Assembly: GCF_004345825.1 (NCBI RefSeq)
Contig: NZ_SLXM01000002.1
Location: 186,001 to 250,000, forward strand
Source of the DNA: Tenacibaculum skagerrakense
Lineage (GTDB): Bacteria > Bacteroidota > Bacteroidia > Flavobacteriales > Flavobacteriaceae
Direction of reading: 5' to 3'
DNA: 64,000 nt
The notes under the pieces were generated by a model. That model saw only the letters and a list, made by a program, of their open reading frames with translations, made no database searches and was not told where the DNA came from. Shown in pieces: positions 42,989 through 51,718 of the stretch; within the stretch, counting starts at the first letter, position 1, and every line of letters begins with the position of its first letter. Both the position numbers and the translations under genes were made by a program.

Positions 42989-43705
42989 TTAATTAGTGTC
43001 TACTGGATCATCGTCATCATTATCATCACATAACGAAAAATATGTAGCAGGACACCTTGTTCCTTCAAAAACTTTACCATCACCCCAAGCTGAATAAATC
43101 CAACACCATCTGCGATAGTAAATAGATAATTTTGCATGAGTAGCAAGTGTAATACATTTAATGCCTTTTAATTCTGCTATAGGAATTGTATAGGTGTATT
43201 CTTGTATTCTTGAAGTTCTGTGGCTCTCTCTATATGGAAATTTAGTGTAGTTAGGATATCCGCGGTATAAAGGAATCGCTTCTTTATCTCCAATAAATAG
43301 ACTAGTCTTCCATAAGTTCCAACAGTTGTTGGTTTTATAAGTAACTAAAATATTTTTGTTTTCTAGAGTTACTGTTACAGTACCAGCTTTGTAGTTTCTT
43401 CCAATAATTAGATCTGTTGTTTTTAGTACAGTTTTATCTCCTATAACAACAACTTTACTAGCTGTATTAGAATCTTCTTTTGGCAATAGTACCTGAACTT
43501 CAGAAACAATATCTTGAAGTTCCATCAATTCCTTTTCATTAATAATTCCATCTGGTTGTTCTACCGTTCGTTCTTCGGAATTAACAACAGGTTCTTGTTG
43601 TAAGTTAGATTCTTGATTTTCAATTAAAGATACGTCTTCATTGTTGTTACAACCTATAAAGGTTAATAACAATGCAGACATAAAAACATAAATTGTTCCC
43701 CTCAT
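42989..43705 (-). CDS. Lipoprotein, second member of the three-paralogue cluster
   Basis: A 238-residue protein with a lipoprotein signal ending F-I-G-C at Cys19 and N-N-N-E-D after it, an acidic/amide run like the surface-export signal. The conserved domain (about 105-235) has G-T-V-T-V-T-L-E-N, N-C-W-N-L-W-K-T-S-L-F-I-G-D, A-I-P-L-Y, Y-T-Y-T-I-P-I-A-E-L-K-G, A-W-G-D-G-K-V-F-E-G and ends with Y-F-S-L-C-D-D-N-D-D-D-D. Its start region is almost identical in DNA to that of the gene at 43749. Function unknown. Confidence 0.75.
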   Translation of the reverse strand: MRGTIYVFMSALLLTFIGCNNNEDVSLIENQESNLQQEPVVNSEERTVEQPDGIINEKELMELQDIVSEVQVLLPKEDSNTASKVVVIGDKTVLKTTDLIIGRNYKAGTVTVTLENKNILVTYKTNNCWNLWKTSLFIGDKEAIPLYRGYPNYTKFPYRESHRTSRIQEYTYTIPIAELKGIKCITLATHAKLSIYYRRWCWIYSAWGDGKVFEGTRCPATYFSLCDDNDDDDPVDTN

Positions 43706-43710
43706 AATTT
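43677..43710 (-). repeat. 34-nt exact repeat, copy A
   Basis: This segment, which covers the start and first codons of the 42989-43705 gene, is identical to 44443-44476 at the start of the next paralogue. Confidence 0.85.
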
Positions 43711-43748
43711 AAAGTTTTTATGGTTGATTTATAAAAAAAGTGATTTGC

Positions 43749-44471
43749 TTAATTGGTTGTGGCACCACCGCCACCTCCTCCAGGATTGTCGCAGAAAGAA
43801 ATGTACATTGCCCAGCTTCTACCTTCAAATTCAGTACCTGCTCCCCAAGCAGTTTCCGTTCTTGAGCACTCGTTACTGTCATTATCTACAGGTTTAGTTT
43901 TTCCATCTTTACCTTTAGCGCTAGTACCTCTTGCAGAGCCACCAGGTAGTGTTCCAATAGGTCCGTCAGGTAATGGTCCAGTAGGCGAGTCTGAGCATAC
44001 ACTTGTAACTACGGCATGAGCTGCGATGGTAAAACATTTAGCACCTTTAAGTTCAGCTATAGGAATAACATATGAAAACTCATTAACTCCATCATGTTCT
44101 GCTTTGAAAGGAAACTTACCGATTTTAGGATTTCCTTTTTTTGTTACAGGTATCAAATCTTTATCCCCAGCATACAAATGCGTTTCATTTAAAACCCAAT
44201 TATCGTTGGTGGTATAAGTAACTGTAACATTAATTTTATCAATAGAAACAGTTACGGTACCAGCAACATGATGTTGGCCAGCCATTAAATCAGTTTCATG
44301 AATTACAAAACCAGTAGCAGATTTTGAAGCTGTATTAGAAATATTTTCTAAGGATTGTAAAAAAGAAAGTTCTACCGAATCATTGTTTTCTTCAACAAGA
44401 GTTTCATTGTCATTACAACCAATAAAAGTTAATAGTAAGAATGACATAAAAACATAAATTGTTCCCCTCAT
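43749..44471 (-). CDS. Lipoprotein, first member of the three-paralogue cluster
   Basis: A 240-residue protein with a lipobox ending F-I-G-C at Cys19, then N-D-N-E. The shared domain shows W-V-L-N-E-T-H-L-Y-A-G-D, L-I-P-V, G-N-P-K-I-G-K-F-P-F, E-F-S-Y-V-I-P-I-A-E-L-K-G-A-K-C-F-T-I-A-A-H-A-V-V and T-A-W-G-A-G-T-E-F-E-G-R-S-W-A-M-Y-I-S-F-C. A Gly/Pro-rich insertion (about 170-205) and a poly-Gly tail are peculiar to it. The pattern recurs in Bacteroidetes secreted proteins, but I cannot name it. It is the first gene of the cluster. Confidence 0.75.
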   Translation of the reverse strand: MRGTIYVFMSFLLLTFIGCNDNETLVEENNDSVELSFLQSLENISNTASKSATGFVIHETDLMAGQHHVAGTVTVSIDKINVTVTYTTNDNWVLNETHLYAGDKDLIPVTKKGNPKIGKFPFKAEHDGVNEFSYVIPIAELKGAKCFTIAAHAVVTSVCSDSPTGPLPDGPIGTLPGGSARGTSAKGKDGKTKPVDNDSNECSRTETAWGAGTEFEGRSWAMYISFCDNPGGGGGGATTN

Positions 44472-44476
44472 AATTT
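44443..44476 (-). repeat. 34-nt exact repeat, copy B
   Basis: Identical to 43677-43710. It covers the start codon and first codons of the 43749-44471 gene. Confidence 0.85.
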
Positions 44477-44632
44477 TTGTTTTTAGGATTATTAAATTAC
44501 AGGGCGCTAATATAGGATTTTTTTTAAAACAATATTTTTATTTAGATGTTTATTTATTCATTGTTAATTAATTAGCGTGTTTCGTTGTTTGGTAAAACTA
44601 TTGTAATTTTATAGCACAAAATTTAATTTTTA

Positions 44633-45391
44633 ATGAAGATTATAATTTCACCTGCAAAGTCACTCGATTTTGAAACACAACCTAAAGTAAAAGAATATAC
44701 ACAACCACGTTTTTTAGAAGAGTCTGAAAAACTAAACAAAAAGCTGAAGACCTTATCTAGAAAAAAATTGTCTGAGCTAATGAATATTTCCGATGATTTG
44801 GCTTCTTTAAATTACGATAGAAATCAAGATTGGAACATACCGTTCAATCCTGAAAATTCAAAACAAGCTATTTATAGTTTTACTGGTGAAGTGTTCAGAG
44901 GAATTGATGCAATGACAATTGATGAGAATAAAGTTGAAGTACTACAAGATAAATTACGAATTTTATCAGGTTTGTATGGTTTGTTAAAGCCGCTAGATTT
45001 AATTCAACCTTATCGACTAGAAATGGGTACAAAGTTGAAGGTAGGTAGAAAAGAGAACTTATATCAATTTTGGGAAAATAGTTTAGCTGAATCTTTAAAT
45101 GCCGAATTGAAAGATAATGAGCTTTTAATAAATTTAGCGAGTACAGAATATTTTAAAGCGTTGCCAAAGAAAGCTTTAAAAGTTCCTATGATTACCCCAG
45201 TTTTTAAAGATTTCAAAAACGGTCAGTATAAAACAATAATGACATTTGCTAAAAAGGCTAGAGGTTTAATGGTTCGATATATTATCGATAATGATGTTGA
45301 AACTCTAGAGCAACTAAAAGGTTTTGATACAGAAGGTTATCAATACACAGAGGAAATGTCTTCAGAGCAAGAACTAGTTTTTACACGATAA
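44633..45391 (+). CDS. yaaA: Peroxide stress protein YaaA
   Basis: A 252-residue protein of the YaaA/DUF328 family. It begins M-K-I-I-I-S-P-A-K-S-L-D-F, and has L-S-G-L-Y-G-L-L-K-P-L-D-L-I-Q-P-Y-R-L-E-M-G-T-K and the C-terminal A-K-K-A-R-G-L-M-V-R-Y. In E. coli it limits intracellular iron and oxidative damage and binds DNA. It is cytoplasmic, alone on the plus strand, and converges with sdaA. Confidence 0.95.
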   Translation: MKIIISPAKSLDFETQPKVKEYTQPRFLEESEKLNKKLKTLSRKKLSELMNISDDLASLNYDRNQDWNIPFNPENSKQAIYSFTGEVFRGIDAMTIDENKVEVLQDKLRILSGLYGLLKPLDLIQPYRLEMGTKLKVGRKENLYQFWENSLAESLNAELKDNELLINLASTEYFKALPKKALKVPMITPVFKDFKNGQYKTIMTFAKKARGLMVRYIIDNDVETLEQLKGFDTEGYQYTEEMSSEQELVFTR

Positions 45392-45395
45392 TTTT

Positions 45396-45426
45396 CAGTT
45401 GGATTAGCAATCTGCTAATCCAACTG
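45396..45426. terminator. 14-bp hairpin spanning the sdaA stop codon
   Basis: Bases 45396-45409 pair perfectly with 45413-45426 around a 3-nt loop. On the minus strand the stem includes the last codons and the stop of sdaA. Neither side has a good T-tract, so its role as a terminator for yaaA or sdaA is uncertain. Confidence 0.55.
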
Positions 45427-46831
45427 TTATTGCTAATCCGCCTTCTGAGGTTTCTTTATAATTTCTATTCATATCTTGAGCTGTAGCCCACATAGTATCT
45501 ATAACTTTATCTAAAGGCACTATGGCATCGCCTGCATCTCTTTCTAAAGCTAGTTCAGCAGCATTAATAGCTTTAATAGCTCCCATTGCATTTCTTTCTA
45601 TACAAGGTATTTGTACTAGTCCACCAATAGGATCGCATGTAAGGCCCAGATGATGTTCCATAGCTATTTCAGAAGCCTCTAAGCATTGAGAAGGTGTTCC
45701 GCCTAAAAGTTCAGTTAAAGCAGCAGCAGCCATAGCTGAAGATACTCCGATTTCAGCCTGACATCCTCCCATAGCAGCAGAAATTGTAGCATTCTTTTTA
45801 AATAAACTTCCTATTTCTCCTGCAGTAAGTAAAAATTTTCTAGCATGTTCTATAGTAGCATCATGATTTTCAATAACCATATAATACATTAAAACAGCAG
45901 GTATAACACCGGCGCTACCATTAGTAGGAGCGGTTACCACTCTCCCTAAAGAAGCGTTTACTTCGTTTACAGCTAAAGCAAAACAGCTAACCCATTTTAA
46001 GATTTCTCTAAACTTAACTTCTGTTTGTCTTATGGCGCTTATCCAGTCATTGATTCCGTGATACTCAGTATCTTTGATTAGTTTCTGATGAGTAGCAAAA
46101 GCCCTTCTTTTCACGTTTAAGCCACCAGGTAAAATTCCTTCAGTATGACATCCTAAATACATACATTCTAGCATAGTGTGCCAAATAGTATCTAAACCTT
46201 CATTTATTTGATCTGTAGATCGAAGTACTTTTTCGTTTTCAAGTACAATTTCAGAAATAGCTTTTTCTTCATTTTTACAATAAGCATCCAAATCAATAGC
46301 TCTATTTATTGGAAAAGGAAAGTGATGAGCTGGAAGATTTTCAAATAACGTATCTTCCTCTTCTTCCTGAATTACAAATCCACCTCCAATGGAATAATAC
46401 GTTTCAGTAGAAATCTCTTTTCCTTCAATATCATAACCTCTAAATGTTAATCCGTTTGCATGATAAGGTAAAAACTCTCTATTAAAAACAATAGAGTCCA
46501 TTTTAAAATCTAATTCTTTTGCTCCATTAAACTGGAGCTTATGGTGAAGTTTTATGTAATCAATATTTGCATTAATTTCATCAATAGGAATAAATACCGG
46601 GTCTTTACCACTTAATCCTAAAGCAACAGCTAAATCAGTAGCATGCCCTTTACCAGTCAAGGATAAAGAACCATATAAGTCAACTTTTATAGCGCTAACG
46701 TTATCAAATGAATTATTAGATTCTAATTTTTGAATCCAATGTTGAGCAGCTCTCCAAGGTCCTAAAGTATGAGAACTAGAAGGTCCTACGCCAATCTTTA
46801 ACATGTCAAAGACACTAATAAATTGATGCAT
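45404..46831 (-). CDS. sdaA: L-serine ammonia-lyase (fused alpha and beta domains)
   Basis: A 475-residue iron-sulfur enzyme that deaminates L-serine to pyruvate and ammonia. The N-terminal beta part has [20 protein letters not shown], and the alpha part has [28 protein letters not shown] and [16 protein letters not shown], whose Cys residues hold the 4Fe-4S cluster. Full length. Its promoter is interwoven with the DUF2853 terminator. Confidence 0.97.
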   Translation of the reverse strand: MHQFISVFDMLKIGVGPSSSHTLGPWRAAQHWIQKLESNNSFDNVSAIKVDLYGSLSLTGKGHATDLAVALGLSGKDPVFIPIDEINANIDYIKLHHKLQFNGAKELDFKMDSIVFNREFLPYHANGLTFRGYDIEGKEISTETYYSIGGGFVIQEEEEDTLFENLPAHHFPFPINRAIDLDAYCKNEEKAISEIVLENEKVLRSTDQINEGLDTIWHTMLECMYLGCHTEGILPGGLNVKRRAFATHQKLIKDTEYHGINDWISAIRQTEVKFREILKWVSCFALAVNEVNASLGRVVTAPTNGSAGVIPAVLMYYMVIENHDATIEHARKFLLTAGEIGSLFKKNATISAAMGGCQAEIGVSSAMAAAALTELLGGTPSQCLEASEIAMEHHLGLTCDPIGGLVQIPCIERNAMGAIKAINAAELALERDAGDAIVPLDKVIDTMWATAQDMNRNYKETSEGGLAITVGLADC

Positions 46832-46858
46832 AAAGTAAATTATAGTCGTTTGTTATAA

Positions 46859-46887
46859 CAAAAATAAAAAACCTGCATTGAAAACAA
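46859..46887 (-). promoter_or_regulatory. sdaA promoter overlapping a terminator
   Basis: The minus strand has TTG (46885-46887), an 18-nt spacer and TATTTTTG (46859-46866), a good -33/-7 pair. The -33 lies in the hairpin and the -7 box includes the T-tract of the DUF2853 terminator. Confidence 0.55.
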
Positions 46888-46897
46888 TACAGGTTTT
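46862..46897 (-). terminator. DUF2853 terminator
   Basis: A stem of 8+4 bp (46868-46880 with 46885-46897, one C/A mismatch) around an AAAA loop, followed on the minus strand by a T-rich run. It lies 23 nt after the stop codon. Confidence 0.8.
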
Positions 46898-46919
46898 AGA
46901 TAAATTATTTAATCAGAAA

Positions 46920-47261
46920 TTATTTTCCGTAAACAGATTCTTTACCAAATTTCTTAGTTAAAAGATAGTAAACAACTGCTCTATATTTATTTCTTTCAGA
47001 TTTACCAATTTGTTCAACTACTTCAGCAATTCCGTCATCTAATTTTGGGCTATCAGCTAAGCCTAATTTTTTAATTAAGAAGTTTTTCTTAACAGTTTCA
47101 AGTTCTTTTGGGTCTGTGCCAGATACTGTTTCAGCATCTTTTTTGTAGATAGAAGGTCCTAAACCTTTAGTTACTGCTGATAATAAATCTGCGTCAAAAC
47201 TTAATCCTTTGTCATTCATAAATTTTTTGTACAGTTCTACTTTTTCGTCGAATTTGCTCAT
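46920..47261 (-). CDS. DUF2853 family protein
   Basis: A 113-residue soluble helical protein: M-S-K-F-D-E-K-V-E-L-Y-K-K-F-M, L-L-S-A-V-T-K-G-L-G-P-S-I-Y, and E-R-N-K-Y-R-A-V-V-Y-Y-L-L. The DUF2853 family is widespread in Bacteroidetes with no known function. It has a very good promoter of its own, a terminator, and stands alone. Confidence 0.9.
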   Translation of the reverse strand: MSKFDEKVELYKKFMNDKGLSFDADLLSAVTKGLGPSIYKKDAETVSGTDPKELETVKKNFLIKKLGLADSPKLDDGIAEVVEQIGKSERNKYRAVVYYLLTKKFGKESVYGK

Positions 47262-47300
47262 AATTTTATTATTTAGTTAATTTAGTATTTCAACTCTTTT

Positions 47301-47330
47301 CAAATATAGAAAAATAATTAGGGATTTCAA
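47301..47330 (-). promoter_or_regulatory. Promoter of the DUF2853 gene
   Basis: On the minus strand TTG (47328-47330) is followed by 19 nt and TATATTTG (47301-47308), an ideal Bacteroidetes promoter, 39 nt before the start codon. Confidence 0.7.
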
Positions 47331-47477
47331 ATTGAATAATAACAAATACTTAAGGGTAATTTTGCGGTTTTAACTAGGTGTGTTTTTGTTAATTAATTTG
47401 TTGAAAACTAAAACGTCAAATTGTTATAAAAACTACTTCTTGTAGTAGATTTATATAGGAACACAAACTTACATCTT

Positions 47478-48836
47478 ATGTCTTTATCAAAGTTTGAATC
47501 AATGTTAAAAACTAATGATGTATATTTCTTTGATGCTACTGAATTTGAAGAGATTATTCAGCATTATTTAAATATAGGAAAACATGCATTAGCCAAGAAA
47601 GCTATTCAATTAGGTTTAGCTCAACATCCGCACTCAATTACGTTAAAATTACTAAAGATTGAAGTTTTCATTTTTGATGATGATTTTGAATCTGCTGTAG
47701 CTTTGATAAAAGAGATAGAGGCTGTAGAGCCTAATAATGATGAGTTATTTTTCCAAAAGGCAGTAATATTATCAAAGTATAAAAAACACGAAGAAGCTAT
47801 AGAGGTTCTTAAAAAGTCGTTGGATTATGTTGAAGATCCAGTTGATGTTTGGGCTATGATTGGAATGGAGTATTTGTATATGGATGATTATGATAATGCT
47901 CGATTAAATTTTGCCAAATGTATCGATGTAGACTATGAGGATTATTCTTCTCTGTACAATATTGTTTATTGTTTTGAAATGCAAGAGGATTTTGAGCAAT
48001 CTATTAGTTTTCTCGAGAAATATTTAAATAAAAATCCATACAGTGAGGTAGCATGGCATCAATTAGGAAAGCAGTATTTTGAAATTCAAGACTATGAGAA
48101 TGCAATTAGAGCATTTGATTATGCTGTAATTATTGATGAAACTTTTATTGGAGGTTATTTAGAAAAGGCAAAATCTTTGGAGCAGGTAGGTCGTTTTGAA
48201 GAGGCAATTGAAAATTACTTAGTAACACTTGAATTAGATGATCCAACTGCTTATGCTTATGTAAGAATAGGAGAGTGTTACGAAAAATTAGGTGCACCAG
48301 GTACTGCAATAGAATACTACAAAAAAGCTGTTTATGAAGATCCTTTGTTGGATAAAGCTTGGTTATTATTAACAGATTTATATTACGATGCAGAGAACTA
48401 TCATAAAGCAATTTATTATATAAATAAAGCTTTACAAATCGACGATACTAATATTATGTATTGGAGAAAGTATGCAGATATTAATATTAAGCTTAATTTT
48501 TTTGAGGAAACAGTTAAGGCTTATCAAATGTGTATTGATCTTGGAGATATTGATATAGATGTCTACATAGCGTTGGCAGATGTATTAATTTTTCAAGGAG
48601 AGTTTAAAGATGCTCTTAAAATTTTAATCAAAGCAAAAAATATTTATAAGGAGTTTGCTGAATTAGAATATAGATTATTTGGTTTATTTATGATTGCTGA
48701 AAAAGAACAATACGCATACATGCATTTAAAAAATGCCTTGAGTATTGATTATGATGGCTTTTCAATTATCAATGAGTTGTTTCCAACACTGTTAGAGAAA
48801 GCAAGTGTTCAAAAAATTGTCGCTCAGTACTCTTAA
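47478..48836 (+). CDS. Tetratricopeptide repeat protein
   Basis: A 452-residue protein composed nearly throughout of TPR units (about 11 repeats), for example W-A-M-I-G-M-E-Y-L-Y-M-D-D-Y-D-N-A-R and W-H-Q-L-G-K-Q-Y-F-E-I-Q-D-Y-E-N-A-I-R-A-F. It has no signal peptide or membrane segment, so it is a cytoplasmic scaffold; the partner is unknown. Its stop and the symporter stop face each other with 1 bp between them. Confidence 0.9.
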   Translation: MSLSKFESMLKTNDVYFFDATEFEEIIQHYLNIGKHALAKKAIQLGLAQHPHSITLKLLKIEVFIFDDDFESAVALIKEIEAVEPNNDELFFQKAVILSKYKKHEEAIEVLKKSLDYVEDPVDVWAMIGMEYLYMDDYDNARLNFAKCIDVDYEDYSSLYNIVYCFEMQEDFEQSISFLEKYLNKNPYSEVAWHQLGKQYFEIQDYENAIRAFDYAVIIDETFIGGYLEKAKSLEQVGRFEEAIENYLVTLELDDPTAYAYVRIGECYEKLGAPGTAIEYYKKAVYEDPLLDKAWLLLTDLYYDAENYHKAIYYINKALQIDDTNIMYWRKYADINIKLNFFEETVKAYQMCIDLGDIDIDVYIALADVLIFQGEFKDALKILIKAKNIYKEFAELEYRLFGLFMIAEKEQYAYMHLKNALSIDYDGFSIINELFPTLLEKASVQKIVAQYS

Positions 48837-48837
48837 A

Positions 48838-50571
48838 CTAGTTTAAAAGTTTTCTTTTCCATAATTGTTGAATAATTAGCATGCATGCCAATGCTGATAA
48901 AGAAAGAATAATTGCTTTGGTGAAGTTTCCATATATCCAGTTACCAGTAGCAAATAAAAAACAATAAATTCCAAAAGTACCGGCAAAGAAAGCTATAACT
49001 TTACTACCCATATTTTTAAACTTACTGTTATTTCCGAAAATTAGTAGATTGAATTTTTCTAAAGTATCCTTAGACGAAGGTTTAGTTAGTAAGGTAACAA
49101 TAATCCAACCTAAGGTAGTTATACTAACGCCAAAAACCAACTGCATATAACCAGGAATAGAAACTAACGGAGTTTCCATTTTTCCATTAATAAAAAAGAA
49201 AATAGCAATGATAAATGATATTCCCATGGCAGCAATTTCACTGTATGGATTTATCCTGTGCCAAAACCATCTTAAAATAAATAATAATCCTGTTCCTGCA
49301 CCGATTTGCAAAAGCAAGTCAAAAACATCTTTAGCAGATTGTAGATAAAAAGAGAACAAAGCGGCAAAAATCATCAATAGAACTGTACTAATTCTTCCAA
49401 CCACAACCTTTTGCTTTTCAGAAGCATTTTCATTTATAAAACGAGCATAAAAATCATTAACTATATAAGAACTACCCCAATTTAACTGAGTTGAAATTGT
49501 ACTCATAAAAGCAGCTATAAGAGAAGTTAAAACGATTCCTAATAAACCAGCAGGTAAGTAAGTCATCATGGCTGCATAAGCAACATCTTCTCCTTGCATC
49601 TCCTTAGTTAAGTTAGGAAAAGTTTGATTAATGCTTTCTAGATCTGGAAACAAAACTAAAGAAGCAAGTCCAACTAAAATCCATGGCCAAGGACGAAGAG
49701 CATAATGAGCAAAATTAAAAAAAAGTGTTGCCCAAGTAGCGTTTTCTTCATCTTTTGCGGCTAGCATTCGTTGCGCAATATAACCACCACCTCCTGGTTC
49801 TGCTCCAGGATACCAAGTACTCCACCATTGAACTGCAAAAGGAATAATGAATAAGGTGATTAAGCTATCTGTATCTGAAAAATCAGGTAAGATGTCCAGT
49901 TTACTTGCTACTGAAGATTGTGATAGTAAAGTGTCAATTCCTCCTATTTCAGGAAGGTTTACAATATATATAGTTGCCCAAATAGAGCCAATCATAGCAA
50001 TAATAAACTGCACAAAATCGGTTAGTAATACTCCTTTTAATCCTCCTAAAGAAGAATAAATTACCACAATTATAGAAGAGTAAATAAGTGTTTCAGCTTG
50101 ACTAATTCCTAGTAGAATTGCGGCTATTTTTGCTCCAGCTAAGCAAACGCCCGCCATAGTAATTATGTTAAAAATAACACCCAAATAAATGGCTCTAAAA
50201 CCTCTTAAAAAACCAGCTGTTTTTCCAGAATAACGCAGTTCATAAAACTCTAAATCGGTTGTTATACCTGATTTTCTCCATAATTTAGCATAGAAAAAAA
50301 CAGTAAGCATGCCAGTTAACAACATTGCCCACCACACCCAATTTCCAGAAACTCCGTTTTTACGAACCAATTCTGTTACTAAACCAGGAGTATCAGCTGC
50401 AAATGTAGTAGCAACCATAGAAACTCCAAGTAGCCACCAAGGCATATTTCTTCCTGAAAGAAAAAATTCAGAACTGTTTTTTCCTGCTGTTTTAGAAGCA
50501 CGAATTCCAATAAGTAATGAAATAACAAAAAAGACAATAATTACAGCGTAATCTAGAAAAGAAAGTTTCAT
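48838..50571 (-). CDS. Sodium:solute symporter family protein
   Basis: A 577-residue transporter with 13-15 hydrophobic segments of the SSS family. Recognisable are the first helix (L-D-Y-A-V-I-I-V-F-F-V-I-S-L-L-I-G), the S-E-F-F-L-S-G-R-N-M-P-W-W segment, G-S-S-Y-I-V-N-D-F-Y-A-R-F and S-T-I-S-T-Q-L-N-W-G. The substrate (sugar, amino acid or other) is not readable. It is convergent with the TPR gene and divergent from pfkA. Confidence 0.9.
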   Translation of the reverse strand: MKLSFLDYAVIIVFFVISLLIGIRASKTAGKNSSEFFLSGRNMPWWLLGVSMVATTFAADTPGLVTELVRKNGVSGNWVWWAMLLTGMLTVFFYAKLWRKSGITTDLEFYELRYSGKTAGFLRGFRAIYLGVIFNIITMAGVCLAGAKIAAILLGISQAETLIYSSIIVVIYSSLGGLKGVLLTDFVQFIIAMIGSIWATIYIVNLPEIGGIDTLLSQSSVASKLDILPDFSDTDSLITLFIIPFAVQWWSTWYPGAEPGGGGYIAQRMLAAKDEENATWATLFFNFAHYALRPWPWILVGLASLVLFPDLESINQTFPNLTKEMQGEDVAYAAMMTYLPAGLLGIVLTSLIAAFMSTISTQLNWGSSYIVNDFYARFINENASEKQKVVVGRISTVLLMIFAALFSFYLQSAKDVFDLLLQIGAGTGLLFILRWFWHRINPYSEIAAMGISFIIAIFFFINGKMETPLVSIPGYMQLVFGVSITTLGWIIVTLLTKPSSKDTLEKFNLLIFGNNSKFKNMGSKVIAFFAGTFGIYCFLFATGNWIYGNFTKAIILSLSALACMLIIQQLWKRKLLN

Positions 50572-50680
50572 AATTTTGGTTTGATTGCTAATGTAATTAA
50601 ATATTTTAAAAAGCTTGAAAAAACTAGAAAAATCGAAAACGATTTCGCATTTTTATCAATGAATATTGTAAATAAGTAAG

Positions 50681-50688
50681 TAAATTTG
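50681..50688 (+). promoter_or_regulatory. -7 box of pfkA-gap
   Basis: TAAATTTG is a perfect TAnnTTTG box, 11 nt before the pfkA ATG, giving a very short leader. A TTG lies only 12 nt upstream, so the -33 is unclear. Confidence 0.45.
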
Positions 50689-50699
50689 AATTCGAACAT

Positions 50700-51686
50700 A
50701 TGGGAAAAAAAATAAAAAAAATAGCGGTAATGACTTCAGGAGGAGATTCTCCTGGAATGAACGCAGCCATTAGATCTGTCGTAAGAGCTTGTGCTTATTA
50801 TAGAACAGAGTGTGTTGGTATTTACAGAGGATATCAAGGAATGATTGAGGGTGATTTTATAAATATGTCCGCAAGAAGTGTAAATAATATTATTCACAAA
50901 GGAGGAACTATTTTAAAGTCTGCTAGATCAAAAGAATTCATGACTAAAGAGGGTAGGCAAAAAGCTTATGAAAACCTAAAAGAACACGAGATAGACGGAT
51001 TAGTTGTTATTGGAGGAGATGGTTCTTTTACTGGTGGAGTTGTTTTTAATAGTGAATACAATTTTCCCGTTATTGGAATTCCTGGAACTATAGATAATGA
51101 TATTTATGGAACTTCTCATACTTTAGGATATGATACCGCATTAAATACAGCAATGGAAGCTATCGATAAAATTAGAGATACAGCTTCATCTCACAACAGA
51201 TTATTTTTTGTTGAGGTTATGGGGAGAGATGCTGGATTCATTGCGCTAAATGCAGGTGTGGGTGCAGGAGCTGAAGAAATATTAGTGCCTGAGGAAGATT
51301 TAGGATTAGAACGCATGTTAGAATCACTGCAAAAAAGTAGACGTTCTGGGAAGTCTTCAAGTATTGTGGTAGTAGCTGAGGGAGATAAATCAGGAAAAAA
51401 TGTTTATCAGTTAGCTAATTATGTAGAAGAAAATATGCCTGAATATGAAGTGCGAGTATCTGTGTTAGGGCACATGCAAAGAGGAGGTTCTCCTTCTTGT
51501 TTTGATAGAGTGTTAGCTTCTAGATTGGGAGTAAAAGCTGTTGAGTTTTTAATTGATGGAAAGTCAAACTTAATGGTAGGTTTACAGGACAATAAAGTGG
51601 TGGCAACCGACTTAGAAAAAGCAATTAAAGGACAACATTCAATAGATAAAGAATTATTACGAGTGTCAGATATTATGACAACGTAA
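50700..51686 (+). CDS. pfkA: ATP-dependent 6-phosphofructokinase
   Basis: A 328-residue group A phosphofructokinase, the committed step of glycolysis. ATP site G-G-D-S-P-G-M-N-A-A (about 14-23) and G-G-D-G-S-F; catalytic region P-G-T-I-D-N-D-I (about 127-134) with the base Asp; V-E-V-M-G-R in the substrate site. The Gly at the ATP-site position following G-G-D-G suggests ATP use rather than PPi. Followed by gap after 32 nt; the two form a glycolytic pair. Confidence 0.96.
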   Translation: MGKKIKKIAVMTSGGDSPGMNAAIRSVVRACAYYRTECVGIYRGYQGMIEGDFINMSARSVNNIIHKGGTILKSARSKEFMTKEGRQKAYENLKEHEIDGLVVIGGDGSFTGGVVFNSEYNFPVIGIPGTIDNDIYGTSHTLGYDTALNTAMEAIDKIRDTASSHNRLFFVEVMGRDAGFIALNAGVGAGAEEILVPEEDLGLERMLESLQKSRRSGKSSSIVVVAEGDKSGKNVYQLANYVEENMPEYEVRVSVLGHMQRGGSPSCFDRVLASRLGVKAVEFLIDGKSNLMVGLQDNKVVATDLEKAIKGQHSIDKELLRVSDIMTT

Positions 51687-51718
51687 AGAAGTATATATAA
51701 AAACAAACAAGTTAAAAA

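Noticed and set aside
43753..44217. Proline-rich plus-strand ORFs opposite the first paralogue
   Set aside because: They are antisense shadows of the lipoprotein gene; the prolines come from its poly-Gly and Gly/Pro region, and there is no start context or family match.
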